Assembly: GCA_016708905.1 (NCBI GenBank)
Contig: JADJEV010000004.1
Coordinates: 186,001-250,000, forward strand
DNA from: Candidatus Methylophosphatis roskildensis
GTDB taxonomy: Bacteria; Pseudomonadota; Gammaproteobacteria; Burkholderiales; Rhodocyclaceae
DNA length: 64,000 nt
Reading direction: 5' to 3'
The notes below the pieces were generated by a model that did no database searches, had not been told where the DNA came from, and saw only the letters and a list, made by a program, of their open reading frames with translations. Made by a program: the position numbers and the translations under genes. Shown in pieces: positions 34,940-43,260 of the stretch (the stretch's first letter is position 1; every line of letters starts with the position of its first letter).

Positions 34940-36185
34940 GATCCGCAACTACACCCTCAACTTTGGCCCGCAGCACCCCGCCGCGCACGGCGTGCTGCGC
35001 CTGGTGCTGGAACTCGACGGCGAGGTCGTCGTACGTGCCGATCCGCACGTCGGCCTGCTCCATCGTGCCACCGAGAAACTCGCCGAAACGCGAACCTGGG
35101 TGCAGTCGGTACCTTACATGGATCGTCTCGACTACATGTCGATGATGTGCAACGAGCACGCCTACTGCATGGCGATCGAGCGGCTGCTCGATCTGGAAGT
35201 GCCGCTGCGCGCCCAGTACATCCGCGTCATGTTCGACGAGATCACCCGCATCCTCAATCACCTGCTCAACATCGGCACCCACGGGCTGGACATCGGCGCG
35301 ATGACCATGGTGCTGTACACGTTCCGCGAGCGCGAAGACCTGATGGACGTCTATGAGGCGGTTTCCGGCACACGCATGCACGCTGCCTACTACCGGCCAG
35401 GCGGCGTCTATCGCGATCTCCCGGATTTCATGCCTAAGTACACCGAGAACAAGTTCAAGAACGCGGCTGCGGTCAAGAAGCTCAACGAGAGCCGGGAAGG
35501 TTCGCTGCTCGATTTCATCGAGGATTTCACCAATCGCTTTCCGCGCTATGTCGATGAATACGAAACCCTTCTGACCGACAACCGGATCTGGAAGCAGCGC
35601 ACGGTCGGGATCGGCGTGGTGACGCCCGAGCGGGCGCTGGCCCTGGGTTTCACCGGGCCGATGCTGCGCGGGTCGGGCATCGAATGGGATCTTCGCAAGA
35701 AGCAGCCTTACGAGGTCTACGATCGGATCGAGTTCGATGTTCCGGTCGGCGTGGAAGGCGATTGCTACGATCGATACCTGTGCCGCATCGAGGAACTGCG
35801 CCAGTCGAACCGCATCGTCAAGCAGTGCATCGAATGGTTGCGCAAGAACCCCGGTCCGGTGATAACCGACAACCACAAGGTGGCTCCGCCGTCGCGCGAA
35901 GAGATGAAGGCCAATATGGAAGAACTGATCCATCACTTCAAGCTCTTTACCGAGGGCTTTCATGTTCCGCCGGGGGAAGTCTATGCGGCCGTCGAACATC
36001 CGAAGGGCGAGTTCGGCGTCTACGCGATTTCCGATGGGGCAAACAAGCCCTACCGCGTCAAGCTGCGCACCGCGGGCTATGCGCACCTTTCCGCGCTCGA
36101 TGAAATGGGCAAGGGGCACATGATCGCCGACATCGTTGCGTTGATCGGCACCATGGATATCGTGTTCGGCGAAGTCGACCGCTAG
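34932..36185 (+). CDS. nuoD: NADH-quinone oxidoreductase subunit D
   Basis: The 417-residue 49-kDa subunit forms the quinone site with NuoB. It starts MAEIRNYTLNFGPQHPAAHG, holding the His of the quinone pocket, and has LDYMSMMCNEHAY and RGSGIEWDLRKKQPYE. The ATG at 34932 lies inside the end of nuoC, giving translational coupling. Confidence 0.97.
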   Translation: MAEIRNYTLNFGPQHPAAHGVLRLVLELDGEVVVRADPHVGLLHRATEKLAETRTWVQSVPYMDRLDYMSMMCNEHAYCMAIERLLDLEVPLRAQYIRVMFDEITRILNHLLNIGTHGLDIGAMTMVLYTFREREDLMDVYEAVSGTRMHAAYYRPGGVYRDLPDFMPKYTENKFKNAAAVKKLNESREGSLLDFIEDFTNRFPRYVDEYETLLTDNRIWKQRTVGIGVVTPERALALGFTGPMLRGSGIEWDLRKKQPYEVYDRIEFDVPVGVEGDCYDRYLCRIEELRQSNRIVKQCIEWLRKNPGPVITDNHKVAPPSREEMKANMEELIHHFKLFTEGFHVPPGEVYAAVEHPKGEFGVYAISDGANKPYRVKLRTAGYAHLSALDEMGKGHMIADIVALIGTMDIVFGEVDR

Positions 36186-36233
36186 AGATCACCGGCGGCG
36201 CGTGCCGCGGAACCCAAAAACCAACGACCAGTC

Positions 36234-36707
36234 ATGCTGAGCCAGGACGCCCTCAAGAGAATCGATCGCGAAATCGCGAAGTATCCGCCCGAACACAAGC
36301 AATCCGCGGTGATGGCCTCGCTTGCCATTGCCCAGGAGGAGACGGGCTGGTTGTCGAACGACACCATGGAATTCGTCGCCAGCTATCTGGGCATGCCGGC
36401 GATTGCGGTATTCGAGGTCGCGACCTTCTACAACATGTATGACCTGGCCCCGGTCGGCAAATACAAGATCACCGTGTGCACCAATCTGCCGTGTGCGCTG
36501 TCGGGTGGCTATGACGCTGCCGAGTATGTGCAGCACAAGCTGGGAATCGGATTCAATGAAACCACGCCGGATGGCAAGTACACCCTGAAGGAAGGCGAGT
36601 GCATGGGAGCCTGCGGCGATGCGCCGGTGCTGCTGGTCAACAACACCCGCATGTGTAGCTGGATGACACCCGAGCAGATCGACAAGCTGCTCGCGGAATT
36701 GAAATAA
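36234..36707 (+). CDS. nuoE: NADH-quinone oxidoreductase subunit E
   Basis: This 157-residue subunit carries the N1a [2Fe-2S] cluster in the NADH-dehydrogenase module. Ligands are in CTNLPCAL and ECMGACGDAP. The start of the thioredoxin-like domain (ALKRIDREIAKYPPEHKQSA) is typical. It starts 48 bp after nuoD. Confidence 0.97.
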   Translation: MLSQDALKRIDREIAKYPPEHKQSAVMASLAIAQEETGWLSNDTMEFVASYLGMPAIAVFEVATFYNMYDLAPVGKYKITVCTNLPCALSGGYDAAEYVQHKLGIGFNETTPDGKYTLKEGECMGACGDAPVLLVNNTRMCSWMTPEQIDKLLAELK

Positions 36708-36720
36708 GGGCTGGAGCGGA

Positions 36721-38064
36721 ATGCTCAAGATCGATCAACCAATGCACATCAAGCCGCAGATTCTCGCCAATCTCGAAGGCGAGAAAAGCTGGCGCCTGAA
36801 GGACTATGTGGCGCGTGGCGGCTATGCCGCGCTCCGCAAGATCCTCCGCGAGAAGACGCCACCCGAGAAGATCATCGCCGAGCTGAAGGAGTCCGCGTTG
36901 CGCGGCCGTGGTGGCGCGGGTTTTCCGACCGGTCTCAAGTGGAGTTTCATGCCGAAGCAGTATGCCGGCGAAAAATATCTGGTCTGCAACTCCGACGAAG
37001 GCGAACCGGGAACGTTCAAGGATCGCGACATCCTGCGCTACAACCCGCACATGGTGATCGAAGGCATGGCCATTGCCGCCTATGCGATGGGTACCGCACG
37101 CGGCTACAACTACATCCATGGTGAGGTGTGGGACGTCTACCTGCGCTTCGAGGAGGCGCTCGACGAAGCGCGCGCTGGCGGATTCCTCGGACAGAAGATT
37201 CTCGGCTCCGATTTCAGTTTCGAACTGTTCGCCCACCACGGTTATGGCGCCTACATATGCGGCGAGGAAACCGGCCTGCTCGAATCGATCGAGGGCAAGA
37301 AAGGACAGCCGCGATACAAGCCACCATTTCCGGCGAGCTTCGGTCTTTACGGCAAGCCGACCACGATCAATAACACCGAGACGTTCGCCGCGGTGCCGTG
37401 GATCATCATGAACGGCGGCGCCAAGTATCTCGAGGTCGGCAAACCGAACAATGGCGGCACCAAGATCTTCTCTGTCTCGGGCCACGTCAATCGCCCGGGC
37501 GTCTATGAGATACCGATGGGTACGCCGTTCGCCAGGCTGCTGGAAATGTGTGGCGGCATGCGCGGTGGCCGCAAGCTCAAGGCCTGCATTCCCGGTGGAT
37601 CCTCGATGCCGGTACTGCCCGGCGACGTGATGATGCAATGCGACATGGATTACGACTCCATCGCCAAGGCGGGGTCGATGCTCGGCTCCGGCGCCGTGAT
37701 CATCATGGACGAGACGACCTGCATGGTTAAGGCGCTGCAACGCCTGTCCTATTTCTACTTCGAGGAATCCTGCGGCCAGTGCACGCCCTGCCGCGAGGGC
37801 ACCGGCTGGCTCTATCGGGTCGTGCATCGCATCGAGCACGGCGAAGGGCGCCCGGAGGATCTCGACCTGCTGACTTCCGTTTCGGACAACATCGCGGGCC
37901 GCACCATCTGCGCGCTCGGCGATGCGGCTGCCCTGCCGGTCAAGAGTTTCGTCAAGCATTTCCGGCCCGAATTCGAGTATCACATCGAAAACAAGAAATG
38001 TCTGGTGCCGGTCGATGTTCAGCGCGCCGGCAGCAGGATCTACGTGGAACACGCGGCATGCTAG
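36721..38064 (+). CDS. nuoF: NADH-quinone oxidoreductase subunit F
   Basis: NuoF binds NADH and FMN and the N3 [4Fe-4S] cluster. The 447-residue protein has the nucleotide motif LRGRGGAGFPTGLKW, GEETGLLESIEGKKGQPR, and the cluster motif ESCGQCTPCREG. Its last 7 bases overlap nuoG. Confidence 0.97.
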   Translation: MLKIDQPMHIKPQILANLEGEKSWRLKDYVARGGYAALRKILREKTPPEKIIAELKESALRGRGGAGFPTGLKWSFMPKQYAGEKYLVCNSDEGEPGTFKDRDILRYNPHMVIEGMAIAAYAMGTARGYNYIHGEVWDVYLRFEEALDEARAGGFLGQKILGSDFSFELFAHHGYGAYICGEETGLLESIEGKKGQPRYKPPFPASFGLYGKPTTINNTETFAAVPWIIMNGGAKYLEVGKPNNGGTKIFSVSGHVNRPGVYEIPMGTPFARLLEMCGGMRGGRKLKACIPGGSSMPVLPGDVMMQCDMDYDSIAKAGSMLGSGAVIIMDETTCMVKALQRLSYFYFEESCGQCTPCREGTGWLYRVVHRIEHGEGRPEDLDLLTSVSDNIAGRTICALGDAAALPVKSFVKHFRPEFEYHIENKKCLVPVDVQRAGSRIYVEHAAC

Positions 38065-40403
38065 AACTCGAAATCGACGGCAAGCAGGTTCAGGTGCCGG
38101 AGGGCAGCACCGTGATGGATGCCGCCAACAAGATCGGCACCTTCATTCCGCACTTCTGCTACCACAAGAAGCTCTCGATCGCGGCCAACTGCCGCATGTG
38201 TCTGGTCGAAGTGGAAAAGGCCCCCAAGCCGCTGCCGGCCTGCGCCACGCCGGTGGCAAACGGCATGAAGGTCAAGACCCGTTCCGAGCAGGCGGTCACA
38301 GCGCAAAAGGGGGTGATGGAGTTCCTGCTGATCAACCATCCGCTCGATTGCCCGATCTGCGACCAGGGCGGAGAGTGCCAGTTGCAGGATCTGTCGATCG
38401 GCTACGGCGGCAGTGCTTCGCGCTATCAGGAAGAAAAGCGGGTCGTCGTCAACAAGAATCTCGGTCCGCTGATAGCGACCGACATGACGCGCTGCATCCA
38501 TTGCACGCGTTGCGTACGCTTCGGCCAGGAGATCGCCGGCATCATGGAACTCGGGGTCGCCAATCGCGGCGAGCACTCGGAGATTCTGGCTTTCGTCGAT
38601 CGAACCGTGGATTCCGAGCTTTCCGGCAATGTCATCGACCTGTGTCCGGTCGGTGCGCTGACCTCGAAGCCGTTCCGCTTTTCGGCGCGCACCTGGGAGC
38701 TGTCGCGCCGCAAATCGGTCAGCCCGCACGATGGGCTCGGCGCCAATCTCGTCGTCCAGGTCAAGCTCAACGAAGTCAAGCGCGTGCTGCCGCTGGAAAA
38801 CGAAGACGTCAACGAGTGCTGGCTCTCGGACAAGGATCGATTTTCGTACGAGGCGCTGAATTCCGAGCAACGCCTTCGCCGTCCGATGCTCAAGCAGGGC
38901 GGCCAGTGGAAGGAAGTGGACTGGCAGACGGCGCTGGAATATGTTGCCAACGGATTCAAAGCCGTTGCCGCCAGTCATGGTGCCGCGTCCATCGGTGCGC
39001 TGCTTTCGCCGCACAGTACGCTGGAGGAAATGTATCTGGCACAGAAGCTGATGCGCGGGCTGGGGTCGGAGAACGTCGACTTCCGTCTGCGTCAGCGCGA
39101 CTTCTCGCTCGACGGCAAGGCAGGGGCTACGCCGTGGCTCGGCATGCCGGTCGCGGATTTCGCCAGGCTCGACCGCGTGCTGGTGGTTGGCAGCTTCCTG
39201 CGCAAGGACCACCCGCTGCTTGCCCAGCGTTTGCGCCAGTCGGCGAAAAAGGGTTCGCAAGTCAGTTTGATCCATGCGACGGCGGATGATCCGCTGCTGC
39301 CGCTGCATGCCAGCATGACGGTGGCGCCGGCGGCGTTCGCGGCTTCGCTCGCCCAGATCATCAAATCGGTTGCCGAGCAGAAGGCGCTCGCGTTCGACAA
39401 TGCCCTCTATCAGCAGACGCAGACCCTGCCGGTCAGCGCGGAAGCACGCAGTATCGCCGCGAGCCTGATCTCCGGCGCGCGGGTCGGAATCTTTCTCGGC
39501 AATCTGGCGCAACAGCATCCTGCCGCGGGCCAACTTGCCGCCCTGGTGCAGGAGCTTGCCCGTCTCCTTGGCGCTCGATTCGGTGTGCTCGGCGAAGCAG
39601 CCAACAGCGTGGGCGGATACGTGGCCGGTGCGTTGCCGCAGGGCGGCGGGCTCAATGCCCGAAGCATGCTCGAGCAGCCGCGCAAGGCCTATCTCGTGCT
39701 GCACGCCGAACCAGAACTCGATTGCGCCAACCCGCTGCTTGCCGCGCAGGCCTTGTCGTCAGCCGAGATGGTGGTTGCGATGAGCGCGTTCCAGACGCGA
39801 GCGAGCGACTATGCCGACGTGATCCTGCCGGTCGCGCCATTCACGGAAACTTCGGGCAGTTTCATCAATACCGAGGGCCGGGTGCAGGGCTTCAACGCGG
39901 TGGTCAAGCCGCTCGATCAAACGCGTCCGGGGTGGAAGGTGCTGCGGGTGCTCGGCAATCTTCTCGGCCTGGCCGGTTTCGATTTCGAGAGTTCCGAAGC
40001 CGTTCGTGTTGCCGCGCTGGGTGGCGAGCGGGCTTCCGTCGCCGATCGCTTGCGCAGCGATGTCGGTGCGGTGGCGGTGATACTTGCAACCACTTCATCG
40101 GCCGTCGAACGGGTTGCCGACGTACCGATTCACTTTGCCGATCCGATCGTGCGCCGCGCGCCATCCCTGCAGCGTACCCGTGATGCGTGCGCCCCGACCG
40201 CTCGGATGAACACCGCGACACTCGGCCGTCTTGGCCTGAATGGCCGAGAGAAAGTGCGTATTCGCCAGGGCCAGGGCGAGGCAGTGCTCGAGTCTGTCGT
40301 GGACGAGGCCGTCGCCGATGGTTGCGTTCGGATCGCTGCCGCGCATGAAACGACTTCGGCGCTGGGCGATATGACAGGCCCGATCACCGTGGAGCGAATC
40401 TGA
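38058..40403 (+). CDS. nuoG: NADH-quinone oxidoreductase subunit G
   Basis: This 781-residue subunit carries the electron wire from FMN. It has the [2Fe-2S] ligands in CYHKKLSIAANCRMC, the His/Cys cluster motif in HPLDCPICDQGGECQLQD, and CIHCTRCVRFGQE, followed by a degenerate molybdopterin-oxidoreductase domain. The ATG at 38058 overlaps the nuoF stop and starts MLELEIDGKQVQVPEG as expected; the longer open frame is inside nuoF. The C-terminal half is Ala-rich and less conserved. Confidence 0.96.
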   Translation: MLELEIDGKQVQVPEGSTVMDAANKIGTFIPHFCYHKKLSIAANCRMCLVEVEKAPKPLPACATPVANGMKVKTRSEQAVTAQKGVMEFLLINHPLDCPICDQGGECQLQDLSIGYGGSASRYQEEKRVVVNKNLGPLIATDMTRCIHCTRCVRFGQEIAGIMELGVANRGEHSEILAFVDRTVDSELSGNVIDLCPVGALTSKPFRFSARTWELSRRKSVSPHDGLGANLVVQVKLNEVKRVLPLENEDVNECWLSDKDRFSYEALNSEQRLRRPMLKQGGQWKEVDWQTALEYVANGFKAVAASHGAASIGALLSPHSTLEEMYLAQKLMRGLGSENVDFRLRQRDFSLDGKAGATPWLGMPVADFARLDRVLVVGSFLRKDHPLLAQRLRQSAKKGSQVSLIHATADDPLLPLHASMTVAPAAFAASLAQIIKSVAEQKALAFDNALYQQTQTLPVSAEARSIAASLISGARVGIFLGNLAQQHPAAGQLAALVQELARLLGARFGVLGEAANSVGGYVAGALPQGGGLNARSMLEQPRKAYLVLHAEPELDCANPLLAAQALSSAEMVVAMSAFQTRASDYADVILPVAPFTETSGSFINTEGRVQGFNAVVKPLDQTRPGWKVLRVLGNLLGLAGFDFESSEAVRVAALGGERASVADRLRSDVGAVAVILATTSSAVERVADVPIHFADPIVRRAPSLQRTRDACAPTARMNTATLGRLGLNGREKVRIRQGQGEAVLESVVDEAVADGCVRIAAAHETTSALGDMTGPITVERI

Positions 40404-41488
40404 TGGAACGCCAGGTTCTCGACATCTTTCAATGGGTCTGGGGTTCGCACTGGGATGCGGTGTGGGGGGTTGTCGAGCCGGTGTGGCCGCTGGTATGGAC
40501 GCTGGTCAAAATCTTCCTGATCATCGCGCCGCTGATGCTCTGCGTGGCCTACCTGACGCTTGCCGAGCGCAAGGTGATCGGCGCGATGCAGGTTCGCCTG
40601 GGCCCCAATCGCGTCGGCCCGGCCGGCTACCTGCAGCCGATCGCCGACGGTCTCAAGCTGCTGTTCAAGGAAGTCATCGTTCCATCGCAGGCCAACACGG
40701 TTCTCTACATACTCGCGCCGATTCTCTCGCTCGCCACGGCGCTGGCGGCCTGGGCCGTGGTGCCGTTTGGCGAGACGCTGGTGCTGGCCAATGTCGATGC
40801 CGGGCTGCTCTACATCATGGCCATCACCTCGATGGGCGTTTACGGGGTCATTATCGCCGGCTGGGCGACCAACTCGAAGTACGCATTTCTCGGCAGCATG
40901 CGCTCAGCGGCCCAGATCGTGGCTTACGAGATCGCCATGGGATTTGCGCTGGTCACCGTGCTGATGGTTTCCGGCAGCCTCAACATGAACGAAATCGTCA
41001 TGCAGCAGGGGAGCGGCTGGTTCGCCGACAAGGGCTGGAGCATCCTGTCGTGGAACTGGATTCCCTTGTTCCCGATGTTCATCGTCTATCTGATCTCGGG
41101 CGTCGCGGAAACCAACCGCGCGCCGTTCGACGTGGTGGAAGGCGAATCGGAGATCGTCGCGGGTCACATGATCGAGTACTCGGGCATGGCCTTCGCGCTG
41201 TTCTTCCTCGCCGAGTATGCGAACATGATTCTGGTCTCGGCGCTGGTCGCGACCATGTTCCTCGGCGGCTGGTTGTCCCCGGTGGGTTTTCTGCCGAACG
41301 GATTGCACTGGCTGTTCCTCAAGGTCTGCTTCGTTCTGTTCCTGTTCCTCTGGTTCCGCGCCACCTTCCCGCGCTATCGCTATGACCAGATCATGCGTCT
41401 GGGCTGGAAGGTGTTTATCCCGCTGACCATCGTCTGGCTGGTTTTGATCGGTGCGTGGATGATGTCGCCGTTGTCGATCTGGAAATGA
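40403..41488 (+). CDS. nuoH: NADH-quinone oxidoreductase subunit H
   Basis: NuoH links the quinone chamber to the proton-pumping arm. The 361-residue membrane protein has about eight helices and the conserved loops KVIGAMQVRLGPNRVGP and GVAETNRAPFDVVEGESEIV with the buried acidic residues. Start ATG shares one base with the nuoG stop (TGATG). Confidence 0.97.
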   Translation: MERQVLDIFQWVWGSHWDAVWGVVEPVWPLVWTLVKIFLIIAPLMLCVAYLTLAERKVIGAMQVRLGPNRVGPAGYLQPIADGLKLLFKEVIVPSQANTVLYILAPILSLATALAAWAVVPFGETLVLANVDAGLLYIMAITSMGVYGVIIAGWATNSKYAFLGSMRSAAQIVAYEIAMGFALVTVLMVSGSLNMNEIVMQQGSGWFADKGWSILSWNWIPLFPMFIVYLISGVAETNRAPFDVVEGESEIVAGHMIEYSGMAFALFFLAEYANMILVSALVATMFLGGWLSPVGFLPNGLHWLFLKVCFVLFLFLWFRATFPRYRYDQIMRLGWKVFIPLTIVWLVLIGAWMMSPLSIWK

Positions 41489-41498
41489 GGGGGATGCC

Positions 41499-41987
41499 AT
41501 GGGTGCGATGAAGGAAATCGTTGGCAGCCTGATGCTGCGCGAACTGGTCAAGGGCCTGGCCCTGACCGGGCGCCACATGTTCCAGCGCAAGATCACGATC
41601 CAGTATCCGGAAGAAACGACGCCGCAAAGCAATCGATTTCGCGGTCTGCACGCGCTTCGCCGCTACCCGAATGGCGAAGAGCGCTGCATCGCGTGCAAGC
41701 TGTGCGAAGCGGTTTGCCCGGCGTTGGCGATCACCATCGAGTCGGATCAGCGCGAAGACGGCACGCGACGCACCACGCGCTACGACATCGATTTGACCAA
41801 GTGCATTTTCTGCGGCTTCTGCGAAGAGGCCTGCCCGGTGGACGCGATCGTCGAGACGCGCGTTCTCGAGTATCACGGCGAGACGCGTGGCGATCTCTAC
41901 TACACCAAGCAGATGCTGCTGGCAGTGGGCGATCGCTACGAGGAACAGATTGCCAAGGATCGTGAAGCCGACGCGCCGTACCGCTGA
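41499..41987 (+). CDS. nuoI: NADH-quinone oxidoreductase subunit I
   Basis: This 162-residue ferredoxin-like subunit carries clusters N6a and N6b, with ligand sets in CIACKLCEAVCP and CIFCGFCEEACP. It has the ERCIACK start and a C-terminal tail usual for bacterial NuoI. Confidence 0.97.
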   Translation: MGAMKEIVGSLMLRELVKGLALTGRHMFQRKITIQYPEETTPQSNRFRGLHALRRYPNGEERCIACKLCEAVCPALAITIESDQREDGTRRTTRYDIDLTKCIFCGFCEEACPVDAIVETRVLEYHGETRGDLYYTKQMLLAVGDRYEEQIAKDREADAPYR

Positions 41988-42067
41988 TGCGGGTGGCCTG
42001 TCGGACTGATTAGGGAGCAGGACGGGGCGCGACCTGGCGTGCCACCGGCCAAGCGACAAGGATAACC

Positions 42068-42670
42068 ATGGAGTTCAAGACCTTCGTCTTCTATTTTCTT
42101 TCCACCATCCTGGTGGTGGCGTCGCTGCGTGTCATCACGGCGCGCAATCCGGTGCATGCCGCCCTGTTCCTGGTGCTGGCGTTCTTTACCGCGAGCGGCG
42201 TGTGGATGCTGCTGCAGGCCGAGTTTCTCGCGATCACGCTGGTTCTAGTCTATGTCGGGGCAGTCATGGTGCTGTTCCTGTTCGTGGTCATGATGCTCGA
42301 CATCAATTTGGAGCGCATGCGGCAGGGCTTCTGGAACAATCTGATTCCGGGCCTGGTGGTCGGCGGCCTGATACTGACCGAAATGGTGCTGGTGCTCGGC
42401 GCCAAGCATTTCAATCTCGACAACGTGCCCAACCCGCCGCCGGCGGCGGCCGGCTACAGCAATACCAAGGAACTCGGCCGCCTGATCTACACCGACTATG
42501 TCTATCCGTTCGAACTGGCGGCGGTGGTGCTGCTGGTGGCAATGATCGCCGCGATCGCGCTCACCATGCGCAAGCGCAAGGACGTCAAGTGGGTCGACCC
42601 GGCCGCGCAGGTCGCGGTCAAGCGCAGCGACCGGGTCCGCATGGTATCCATGCCGGCCGAAAAAGACTAG
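42068..42670 (+). CDS. nuoJ: NADH-quinone oxidoreductase subunit J
   Basis: This 200-residue membrane subunit has five helices and the conserved third-helix region (LVLVYVGAVMVLFLFVVMML) whose pi-bulge is involved in coupling. An 80-bp gap separates it from nuoI, and an unusually long 275-bp gap follows before nuoK. Confidence 0.95.
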   Translation: MEFKTFVFYFLSTILVVASLRVITARNPVHAALFLVLAFFTASGVWMLLQAEFLAITLVLVYVGAVMVLFLFVVMMLDINLERMRQGFWNNLIPGLVVGGLILTEMVLVLGAKHFNLDNVPNPPPAAAGYSNTKELGRLIYTDYVYPFELAAVVLLVAMIAAIALTMRKRKDVKWVDPAAQVAVKRSDRVRMVSMPAEKD

Positions 42671-42823
42671 CCCGGAAATTTCACGAGCCGCCCGCTCGAC
42701 ACGACTGACAGAGCCCACAATGCCGCCATCTCGAAGAAGAAGTTGCGAATCCGAATTGCCGTCCGGGCGCGGGCTGTCGCGGCGCTCGCTTGGTCTCGCC
42801 CCGCCTGGCTTGCGCTTCACTCG

Positions 42824-42847
42824 AAACGTAGGCGCGGCTACGTTTTT
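42824..42847 (+). terminator. Terminator-like hairpin inside the nuo operon
   Basis: AAACGTAG and CTACGTTT form a perfect 8-bp stem around GCGCGG, and the 3' side runs into TTTTT. This has the form of an intrinsic terminator in the + direction. It sits in the 275-bp nuoJ-nuoK gap, 154 bp after nuoJ and 98 bp before nuoK. The remainder of the gap shows no gene. Confidence 0.55.
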
Positions 42848-42945
42848 CGCTCCAGCGCGGCGCCAGATCGGGCCGATACCGGCGCGTTCGTTCGCGACAC
42901 TCGTGAAATATCCGGGCTAATCGGCGAGCAGGGAGGACAACAACA

Positions 42946-43254
42946 ATGATCTTGTCACTGCAGCACTTCCTGATTCTCGGTGCGATCCTGTTCGCGATCA
43001 GCGTGGTCGGCATCTTCCTCAACCGGAAGAACCTGATCATTTTGCTGATGGCAATCGAACTGATGCTGCTGGCGGTCAACCTGAACTTTGTCGCCTTTGC
43101 GCACTATCTCGGCGATACGGCAGGCCAGATTTTCGTTTTCTTCATCCTCACGGTAGCCGCCGCGGAGTCGGCCATCGGGTTGGCGATCCTGATCGTGCTG
43201 TTCCGCAATCTGCGGTCGATCCACGTCGATGACCTCGACAGCCTCAAGGGTTAA
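42946..43254 (+). CDS. nuoK: NADH-quinone oxidoreductase subunit K
   Basis: This 102-residue antiporter-like subunit has three helices with the conserved membrane glutamates in MAIELMLLAVNLNF and AAAESAIGLAILIVLFR. GGGAGGACAACAAC precedes the ATG. Six bases separate it from nuoL. Confidence 0.97.
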   Translation: MILSLQHFLILGAILFAISVVGIFLNRKNLIILLMAIELMLLAVNLNFVAFAHYLGDTAGQIFVFFILTVAAAESAIGLAILIVLFRNLRSIHVDDLDSLKG

Positions 43255-43260
43255 ACCTTC

